Below, piece after piece: positions 57,872 to 64,000 of a DNA stretch of 64,000 bases; the first letter of the stretch is position 1, and each line of letters opens with the position of its first letter. The position numbers were made by a program, and so were the translations under genes. A model generated the notes under the pieces. It saw nothing but the letters and a program-made list of their open reading frames with translations. It was not told where the DNA came from and did not search any database. The DNA is from Qaidamihabitans albus (GTDB lineage: Bacteria > Actinomycetota > Actinomycetes > Mycobacteriales > Pseudonocardiaceae): assembly GCF_016464705.1 (NCBI RefSeq), contig NZ_JAEHOB010000008.1, positions 62,001-126,000 of the forward strand, given 5' to 3'.

Positions 57872-58777
57872 ATGGACATGCTGCTGAACGGCAAGGCCGT
57901 GGTGGTGACCGGCGCGGGCAGGGGGCTCGGCGAAGCATTCGCCGTGCACGCGGCGCAGGCGGGAGCGGCCGTCGTGGTGAACGACGTCGACGCCGACCTG
58001 GCGGAACGGACGGCGGCGAACATCCGTACCCACGGTGGTCGCGCCGTCGCCAGCGCGCACACCGTCGCCGACCCCGTGCAGGCGCGCGCGATCGTGGACC
58101 TGTGCGTCGCCGAGTACGGCACGATCGACGGCCTGGTGAACAACGCCGGGCTGAACTACGAAGCGTTACCGTGGCAGGACGACCCCGGACAGGTCCGGGA
58201 GCTCATCGAGGTGAACGTCCTCGGCGTCATCTACACCGGGATGGCGGCGGCCGAGGCGATGGCCGAGCACGGCCGCGGTGGCTCGATCGTCAACATCTCC
58301 TCGGGCGCCTCGCTGGGCCAGCGCAAGCTGGGCGCCTACGCGGCGAGCAAGGGAGCGGTCGCCTCACTGACGTACTCCTGGGCGCTGGACATGGAGGAGA
58401 TCGGCATCCGCGTCAACGCCGTCTGCCCGCTGGCGCACACCCGGATGGTCTGGAAGTCGGAACGCTCGCTGCGCAACTGCCCGCCGGACCGGACCCCGTC
58501 GCGGGTCGCGCCGCTGGTGCTGTTCCTGCTCGGCGACGGTTCGCGGGACATCACCGGCCAGCTCATCCGGTGCAACGGCCCGCAGCTGCACCTGGTCGGC
58601 CAGCCGTACCTCAAGGCGCCGATCCTCGAACGGCAGGTCTGGGACACCGAGAGCGTGCAGCGCGCCTTCGACGAGGTGTTCAGCGCGCATCTGGAGCCCT
58701 ACGGGCTGGAGAAGCGCGTACCACCGCGGCTGCGCAAGTGGACGGAGGGAACCCCCACGCCACTGCGCAGCGCCTGA
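57872..58777 (+). CDS. Short-chain dehydrogenase/reductase
   Basis: A 301-aa NAD(P)-dependent oxidoreductase. TGAGRGLG cofactor motif (14-21), NNAG, Ser in SIVNISSGAS and the YAASK catalytic Tyr/Lys. The C-terminal 60 residues (QLHLVGQPYLKAPILERQVWD; LEPYGLEKRVPPRLRKW) extend beyond the usual 250-aa SDR. Substrate unknown; the neighbouring acyl-CoA ligase suggests lipid or steroid metabolism, which is inference. Confidence 0.92.
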   Translation: MDMLLNGKAVVVTGAGRGLGEAFAVHAAQAGAAVVVNDVDADLAERTAANIRTHGGRAVASAHTVADPVQARAIVDLCVAEYGTIDGLVNNAGLNYEALPWQDDPGQVRELIEVNVLGVIYTGMAAAEAMAEHGRGGSIVNISSGASLGQRKLGAYAASKGAVASLTYSWALDMEEIGIRVNAVCPLAHTRMVWKSERSLRNCPPDRTPSRVAPLVLFLLGDGSRDITGQLIRCNGPQLHLVGQPYLKAPILERQVWDTESVQRAFDEVFSAHLEPYGLEKRVPPRLRKWTEGTPTPLRSA

Positions 58778-58792
58778 CCACGCCGGGCCGCG

Positions 58793-60637
58793 TCACCCGG
58801 CGTAGAGGGAGTTGATGTCGGGCAGGTACCGCTCGGCGATGACGCGGCGCTTGAGCTTCAGCGTGGGGGTCACCTCGCCGCTCTCCGGAGTCCACGTCTT
58901 CGCCAGCAGCCGGTAGCGCTTGACCTGCTCGGCCCTGGAGAGCCTGCTGTTGGCCGCCTCGACCGCGCGGTCGATCTCGGCGCGAACCTCGGGATGGTCG
59001 ACGAGTGCGGCGATCTCCGCGGACCCCGCCGCCTCGATGCCGCGTGCCGACGCCCATGCCGGTGCGATCTCGTCGTCGAGCACGATCAGGGCGGTGACGT
59101 AGGGCCGGTCGTCGCCGATCGCGACGGCCTGGCCGATGAGCGGGTGCTCCTTCAGCAACCCCTCGATCCGCGTGGGCGCGATGTTCTTGCCGCCCGAGGT
59201 GATGATGAGCTCCTTCTTGCGGTCGGTGATCGTGACGAAGCCGTCCTCGTCGATCGTGCCGATGTCACCGGTGGCGAACCAGCCGTCCGCGTCGGTCGCT
59301 GGCTCGATCGCCCCGTCCTCGTTCAGGTAACCGAGGAACACGATCGGCCCGCGCACGAACAGCTCGTCGTCCTCGCCGGTGCGTACCTCCATGTCGGCGA
59401 GCGGCCGGCCGACCGTGCCCGCCTTGAAGGCGCTCGCGGTGTTGGACGTGACCGCGCCGGTGGTCTCCGAGAGGCCCCAGACCTCCTGGATCTCGATGCC
59501 GAGCCCGGCGATGAAGTAGAGCACCTCCAGCGGCAGCGCGGCCGCGCCGCTGGAGGCGAGCAGCAGGTTGTCCAGCCCGAGAAGCTGCCGGATCGGTGCC
59601 ATCACCTCACGGTCGGTCTCCGCGATCCGCGCCGCGAGCTCCGGTGGCACCTCCTCGCCCGCGCTGCGCAGCTTGTAGCCCCGCTGCAGCAGCTCGTTCG
59701 CCCGTAGCAGCGCGTCCCGGCGCTCCTCGGGCTGGCTCGCGAGCATGTTCTTCAGGCCGGCGACCATCTTCTCCCACACGCGCGGCACACCGAAGAACGA
59801 CTGCGGCCGCACCCTGCCGAGCGCGGCGACGACCGTCGTCGGGTCGGCCAGCGTGTGCACGTGGCCCGCGAACACCACCGGGATGTAGATGGACAGCTCC
59901 CGCTCGGCGATGTGCGCCAGCGGCAGGTAGGCGATGTTGGTCAGGTGCTTCGGCAGGCCGTGCAGCGAGTGCGCGGCGAGCGCCTCGTGGATCGCGTTGC
60001 GGTGCGAGAGCACCACGCCCTTCGGGTTTCCGGTGGTGCCGGACGTGTAGATCATCGAGAGCGGGTCGTCGGGCTTGATCTCGTCGGTGGTCCGCTCGAA
60101 CACCTCCGGCTCGGTGGCGTGCAGGGCCGCCCCGCGGTCGCGCAGCGCCGCGAAGCCGAGGAACCGCTCGTCGCCTGCCGGGATCGCGGACCGGTCCATC
60201 ACGACCACGTGTTCCAGGTTCGGCAGGTCGTCCAGCACCGGCAGCCAGCGTTCGAGCTCGCCGCCACCGGCCAGGACCGCGATGGGGGCGGCGCTGTGGC
60301 CCGCGACGTAGTGCACCTGCTCGCTGCTGAGCGTGGCGTAGGCGGTGCACGGGATGGCGCCGAGGTGGGTGGCCGCGAGGTCGGCGATCAGGTGCTCGGG
60401 GCAGCTGGGGGCCATGATGATCATGCGCTGGCCTGCGCGGAGGCCGAGATCGGCGAGCCCGCGCGAGACGGCCGCGATCTCCTCCCGCAGCGCCGACCAG
60501 GTCAGCGTGGGTTCCCCTTCGATGTCCAGCGAGGTCAGGGCGGGCAGGTCGGCGAACTCGGTGGCGTTGCGGCGCACCAGTCTCGGGATGGTCAGGCCCT
60601 CGGCCTCGCTCGCGACGGACTTCTGGATGGTCAACAC
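58793..60637 (-). CDS. Long-chain fatty-acid-CoA ligase (FadD15-like)
   Basis: A 614-aa adenylate-forming enzyme activating fatty acids to acyl-CoA. P-loop MIYTSGTTGNPKGVVLSH, motif VWGLSETTGAV, ATP-binding GWFATGDIGTIDEDGFV and the catalytic Lys region KKELIITSGGKNIAP. Length and absence of an N-terminal extension match FadD15-type ligases. GTG start. Convergent with the SDR gene. Confidence 0.94.
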   Translation of the reverse strand: MLTIQKSVASEAEGLTIPRLVRRNATEFADLPALTSLDIEGEPTLTWSALREEIAAVSRGLADLGLRAGQRMIIMAPSCPEHLIADLAATHLGAIPCTAYATLSSEQVHYVAGHSAAPIAVLAGGGELERWLPVLDDLPNLEHVVVMDRSAIPAGDERFLGFAALRDRGAALHATEPEVFERTTDEIKPDDPLSMIYTSGTTGNPKGVVLSHRNAIHEALAAHSLHGLPKHLTNIAYLPLAHIAERELSIYIPVVFAGHVHTLADPTTVVAALGRVRPQSFFGVPRVWEKMVAGLKNMLASQPEERRDALLRANELLQRGYKLRSAGEEVPPELAARIAETDREVMAPIRQLLGLDNLLLASSGAAALPLEVLYFIAGLGIEIQEVWGLSETTGAVTSNTASAFKAGTVGRPLADMEVRTGEDDELFVRGPIVFLGYLNEDGAIEPATDADGWFATGDIGTIDEDGFVTITDRKKELIITSGGKNIAPTRIEGLLKEHPLIGQAVAIGDDRPYVTALIVLDDEIAPAWASARGIEAAGSAEIAALVDHPEVRAEIDRAVEAANSRLSRAEQVKRYRLLAKTWTPESGEVTPTLKLKRRVIAERYLPDINSLYAG

Positions 60638-60729
60638 CGGCCTCCTCGGTTACGTGTTCCGCTCACCTTATGTGGCACCGGTCACGGCCGGGAAGTGTCG
60701 CGCGGCTCGGCCCCGGGTAGGCAGCGGGA

Positions 60730-61374
60730 ATGAGCAAGGACACCGATCGCAGGGTGCGGTGGCTGCTGGACGTCGCGGGCCGGACCTACGCCGACCAGGC
60801 GGGCATCCGGCTGGAGGACAAGCCGGCGTCGTTGTACCGGCTGCTCGTGCTGGCGGTGCTGCTCTCCACCAGGATCAAGGCGGACATCGCGGTGGCCGCC
60901 GCCCGCGAGCTGTTCGCGGCCGGGTGCGGCACGCCGAAGCGGATGCTGGAGGCGTCGTGGCAGGACCGGGTCGACGCGCTGGGCTGGGGCCACTACGTCC
61001 GTTACGACGAGAGCACGGCCACGGCGCTCGGCGAAGGTGCGCGGCTGCTGCTCGACCGCTACTCCGGCGACGTGCGGAAGATGCGCGATCGGGCCGGCGG
61101 CGATATCGGCGCACTGCGTGAGATGTTGCGCGAAGTGCCCAGGCTGGGCCCCGTCGGCGTCGACATCTTCCTCCGCGAGGCGCAGCAGGTGTGGCCAGAG
61201 CTGCGCCCCTTCCTCGACCGCAAGACACGCGACGGCGCCGCCCGCGTCGGGCTGCCGAAGGACGCCGACGAGCTGACCAAGCTGGTGCCGGAGGACGACC
61301 TCGCCGTGTTCTCCGCCGCGCTGGTGCGGGTGAGCCTCGACAAGAAGCTGGCCGACCGGGTCGTGAGTGCGTAG
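60730..61374 (+). CDS. Endonuclease III-like HhH protein without Fe-S cluster
   Basis: A 214-aa protein with the helix-hairpin-helix-GPD fold (VLLSTRIKADIAVAAARELF; LREVPRLGPVGVDIFLRE; PFLDRKTRDGAARVGLP with a candidate catalytic Asp). The C-terminal cysteine loop of Nth is absent and the catalytic Lys is not obvious, so activity is uncertain. Found as an uncharacterised 'endonuclease' in actinobacteria. The last residues VVSA and TAG come from palindromic element copy 7. Confidence 0.8.
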   Translation: MSKDTDRRVRWLLDVAGRTYADQAGIRLEDKPASLYRLLVLAVLLSTRIKADIAVAAARELFAAGCGTPKRMLEASWQDRVDALGWGHYVRYDESTATALGEGARLLLDRYSGDVRKMRDRAGGDIGALREMLREVPRLGPVGVDIFLREAQQVWPELRPFLDRKTRDGAARVGLPKDADELTKLVPEDDLAVFSAALVRVSLDKKLADRVVSA

Positions 61375-61404
61375 CCGAGTTCTAACTCGCGTGCGCACTC
61401 ACGA
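61361..61404. repeat. 44-bp palindromic intergenic element, copy 7
   Basis: Left arm TCGTGAGTGCGTAG, right arm CGTGCGCACTCACGA, centre GAGTTCTAACTC. The left arm encodes the C-terminal residues and TAG (61372-61374) of the endonuclease-like gene, exactly as copy 6 does for the DHFR-like gene. Confidence 0.92.
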
Positions 61405-61510
61405 GCGTAGTTGCGCAGTTTTCTCAACTTTCCTCTTCTGGATGCTTGTTCTGAGCATGTATGGCAGCGCATGATGACTGCCTCGCTCAACTCGCCAGAG
61501 GAGGATCATC

Positions 61511-63016
61511 GTGGATCTCCAGCTGTTGGCGGCGCTCGTCCTGGGCATCGGCGCGATCGTGGTGATCGTGCTGCGGACCCGGCTCGACGCCTTCGTCGCC
61601 CTGCTCGTCGCGGCGCTGCTGACCGGCTTCGTCGCCGGGGCACCGGTCACGGACGTGCTCGAATCGATCACCGACGGGTTCGGCAGCACGATGGGTGCCA
61701 TCGGCATCGTGATCGGTCTCGGGGTGGCCCTCGGCAAAATCCTCGAGGTCTCCGGCGCCGCCGACGCACTGGCCAGGGCGTTCGTCCGGGCGCTGGGCAA
61801 GGACCGGGAGCCGTGGGCGATGGCCGGGACGGGCGCGCTGGTGTCCATCCCGGTGTTCTGCGACTCCGGCTACGTGATCATGAACCCGCTGGCCCGGTCG
61901 ATCGCGCGCCGCAAGCGGGCCGGCTACGTCACGCTCGCGCTCGCGCTCGGCTGCGGCATGACGCTGACCCACCATCTCGTGCCGCCGACGCCGGGCCCGC
62001 TCGCGGTCGCCGGCATCCTCGGCGCCAACCTCGGCGGGCTCATCCTCGCCGGCCTGGTCTTCACGCTGGTGCTGGTTCCGGTCGTCGTGGGCTATGCCCG
62101 CTGGGTCGGGCCGAAGCTGGAGTCGCGGGTGGTGCCGGACGTCCGCGCCGAGGTGTACGGCCCGGTCACCGCGCACAGTTCCGTCACGTCGGGCGCGGGG
62201 GAAGCCACGGATGCCACGGACACCACCCAGCATGCCGAGTCCACCGAGTTCGGCGAGACCGCCGAGCCGCCCGAGGAGCCGGTCTCCGCGCTCGGCACCC
62301 CGCCGGAAGGGGCCCGCGCGCATCGGATGTCCGCGGGCCTCGGCTTCCTGCCGCTGCTGGTGCCGCTGCTGCTCATCGTCGCGAACACCGTCGCGACCGC
62401 GATCGACCGCAACGCTCAGGGCGTGCTGAGCGGTGACGAGTACGAACCTTCCACGATCGCGGCCGTGCTGGCGTTCGTGGGCGACCCGATGGTGGCGCTG
62501 CTGATCGGGATCGTGCTCGCCGTGTACGTGCTGCTGCCCCGGTGGACGACCCGTGGTCAGGTCAGCGGCTGGCTCTCGCAGGCCGCGGCGTCCGCCGGGC
62601 TGATCATCCTGATCACCGGAGCCGGCGGGGCGTTCGGCCAGGTGCTGCGCGACACGGGGGTCGGCGACGCGGTGGGCGAGGCCATCGCGTCGTGGAACCT
62701 GCCCGGCGTGCTGGTGCCGTTCCTGATCGCGACCCTGGTGCGGGTCGCACAGGGATCGGGCACGGTCGCCATGATCACCGCCGCCTCGGTGACCGCCCCG
62801 CTGGTCGGCGGGCTCGGTATCTCGCCACTCGTGGCGGCGCTGGGTTGCTGCGCGGGTTCGATGGTGTTCAGCTACTTCAACGACTCGTACTTCTGGGTGG
62901 TCACCCGGTTCACGGGTCTCGACGGTGTCGCCGCGCTGCGCGGGTGGTCCGGCATCACCACCGCCGTGTGGCTGGGTTCGCTGCCGCTCGTGCTGCTCGC
63001 GAGCGCGGTGCTGTGA
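61511..63016 (+). CDS. GntP-family gluconate/organic acid permease
   Basis: A 501-aa membrane transporter with about 12-14 helices of the gluconate:H+ symporter family (VSIPVFCDSGYVIMNPLARS; GCGMTLTHHLVPPTPGPLAV; GSGTVAMITAASVTAPLV; CCAGSMVFSYFNDSYFWVV). A hydrophilic acidic loop (about 215-270) is longer than usual. GTG follows AGAGGAGG. Directly upstream of a four-carbon sugar-acid kinase, so it probably imports the acid that kinase uses. Confidence 0.92.
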   Translation: MDLQLLAALVLGIGAIVVIVLRTRLDAFVALLVAALLTGFVAGAPVTDVLESITDGFGSTMGAIGIVIGLGVALGKILEVSGAADALARAFVRALGKDREPWAMAGTGALVSIPVFCDSGYVIMNPLARSIARRKRAGYVTLALALGCGMTLTHHLVPPTPGPLAVAGILGANLGGLILAGLVFTLVLVPVVVGYARWVGPKLESRVVPDVRAEVYGPVTAHSSVTSGAGEATDATDTTQHAESTEFGETAEPPEEPVSALGTPPEGARAHRMSAGLGFLPLLVPLLLIVANTVATAIDRNAQGVLSGDEYEPSTIAAVLAFVGDPMVALLIGIVLAVYVLLPRWTTRGQVSGWLSQAAASAGLIILITGAGGAFGQVLRDTGVGDAVGEAIASWNLPGVLVPFLIATLVRVAQGSGTVAMITAASVTAPLVGGLGISPLVAALGCCAGSMVFSYFNDSYFWVVTRFTGLDGVAALRGWSGITTAVWLGSLPLVLLASAVL

Positions 63017-63030
63017 CGGGGAGGCTGATT

Positions 63031-64000
63031 GTGCCCCAGGTCTTCGTCATCGGTGACGACCTGACCGGCAGCAACGCGACCGGTGCGCGGTTCGCGCGCG
63101 CCGGGCTGCGCACGATCGCGGTCAGCGGGCTCGACCGGCTCTCGTGTACGACGGAGGCCGACGTCGTCGTGCTCAACGTGGGCACCCGGCAGTGCGCGGC
63201 CGACCGGGCGCGGGCGATCGTGCGGGAGGCGGTGCGGGCACTGCCCGATCCCGCGCTGCTGGCCAAGCGGGTGGACACCACGCTGCGGGGCAACGTCGGA
63301 GCGGAGGTCGACGCGCTGCTCGACGAGGCCGCACCCGGTACGCGCGCCCTGGTGGTACCCGCGTTCCCCGAAGCGGGCCGCACGACCGTCGGCGGGCTGC
63401 ACCTGGTCGACGGGGTTCCGCTGGCGGAGACCCCCGCCGCGCGGGACCCGCTCACCCCGGTGGGGTGCTCGCGGGTGGCGACGGTGCTGCGGCTGGGGAC
63501 ACGGCGGTCGATCGCGGAGGTTCCGCTGGACGTCGTCGAGGCCGGGGTGGCGGCGGTGGTCCGCGAACTGGTGGCGGCCGACGCGCAGCTCCTGGTCTGT
63601 GACGCGACGTCGAACCGGCATCTCGGGGTGATCGCCGAGGCGGCCGCGCGGGTGCGGGCCGCGGACGGGACACGGTGGGTCTCGGTCGACAGCGGGCCAT
63701 TCGCGGTCCAGCTCGCGACGGCACTGGGCATCGGCTCCGCGGCGCGGGCGGACCCGCCGGTGCTGGCTGTGGTCGGCAGTATCACCGAGACCACTCGCGA
63801 CCAGGTGCTCGAACTCGAGCAGCTGCTGGGAGCGCGGTTCGTGGACGTGGCACCGGACGGACTCGATGCGTCCGCGATCGCGAGCCGCGTTTCGGAGCTG
63901 CTGCGTTCCGGCGGCCGCGTGGTGGGGATCCGGACCAGCGTGCCGGGGCGGCACGAGCGGGCCGATCCTGCGCTGGCCGCGCGCATTCCGGGAGTACTGG
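63031..64000 (+). CDS. Four-carbon acid sugar kinase (DUF1537), N-terminal part
   Basis: The frame is open from GTG 63031 (GGGGAGG upstream) to the window end, at least 323 codons. FVIGDDLTGSNATGARFARAGL at the start, TRQCAADRA, KRVDTTLRGNVGAEVDAL and VVGSITETTRDQV are typical of DUF1537 kinases (3-oxo-tetronate or D-threonate/erythronate kinases). It is 14 bp after the GntP gene, fitting a catabolic operon for a four-carbon sugar acid. The C-terminal ATP-binding part is cut off. The precise substrate is unknown. Confidence 0.9.
   Translation, partial: MPQVFVIGDDLTGSNATGARFARAGLRTIAVSGLDRLSCTTEADVVVLNVGTRQCAADRARAIVREAVRALPDPALLAKRVDTTLRGNVGAEVDALLDEAAPGTRALVVPAFPEAGRTTVGGLHLVDGVPLAETPAARDPLTPVGCSRVATVLRLGTRRSIAEVPLDVVEAGVAAVVRELVAADAQLLVCDATSNRHLGVIAEAAARVRAADGTRWVSVDSGPFAVQLATALGIGSAARADPPVLAVVGSITETTRDQVLELEQLLGARFVDVAPDGLDASAIASRVSELLRSGGRVVGIRTSVPGRHERADPALAARIPGVL

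Overview
The window comes from a high-GC actinobacterium, most likely a member of the Pseudonocardiaceae (Amycolatopsis-like). This rests on very high G+C throughout, many GTG starts, frequent 4-bp ATGA/GTGA gene overlaps, actinobacterial families (CysO/Mec, DUF2017, DUF3618, a Pseudonocardiaceae-type XRE regulator) and a gene order at 12.5-29.5 kb that matches the mycobacterial block Rv1329c-Rv1341. Genus assignment is inference. No insertion sequence, prophage, CRISPR array or rRNA operon was seen.

Layout. 1-1.05 kb: end of a PTS-dependent dihydroxyacetone kinase operon (dhaL, dhaM-HPr). 1.2-8 kb: a frameshifted lipoprotein, a double 3-hydroxyacyl-CoA dehydrogenase, small enzymes and regulators, and a frameshifted alpha/beta hydrolase. 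8.3-12.1 kb: overlapping ctaD-serB-pth2. 12.1-29.9 kb: dinG, a secreted GDPD, bioY, an NAD-salvage operon (pncB-pncA-sugar kinase), clpS-DUF2017-P1 peptidase, the mec-cysO-cysM sulfur-carrier cysteine pathway, rhomboid-murI, a metallo-beta-lactamase-fold protein, rph-rdgB and bcp. 31-36.1 kb: a branched-chain-amino-acid-type ABC importer, with livHMGF convergent to its binding protein. 36.3-38.7 kb: a decayed region where a truncated PPOX gene abuts a truncated ABC exporter lacking Walker B, next to a LuxR-type regulator. 39.6-43 kb: a large secreted subtilase. 43-46 kb: two tandem ArsR/SRPBCC/DHFR-like modules, one fused and one split, each behind a palindromic operator. 46-50 kb: an odd tRNA, small proteins, a TetR/flavin-monooxygenase divergent pair and an XRE regulator. 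50-55.7 kb: an LCP cell-wall ligase, a phospholipase A2-like/polytopic membrane fusion and a membrane diguanylate cyclase. 56.3-64 kb: MFS exporter, SDR, acyl-CoA ligase, an endonuclease-III-like protein, a GntP permease and the start of a four-carbon sugar-acid kinase.

Two signals stand out. First, in the 588-bp gap between the diguanylate cyclase and the MFS gene, six tandem units spaced 70-73 nt apart on the + strand each carry the perfect Shine-Dalgarno GGAGGTG followed 4-7 nt later by a seven-codon ORF (stop included) encoding the hexapeptide M-[S/T/A/R]-G-R-D-F. Codons vary synonymously and spacers have diverged, so selection appears to act on translation of the peptide. Second, a 44-bp palindromic element occurs seven times at gene 3' ends; in five places it supplies the stop codon of the adjacent gene, once for both convergent neighbours.
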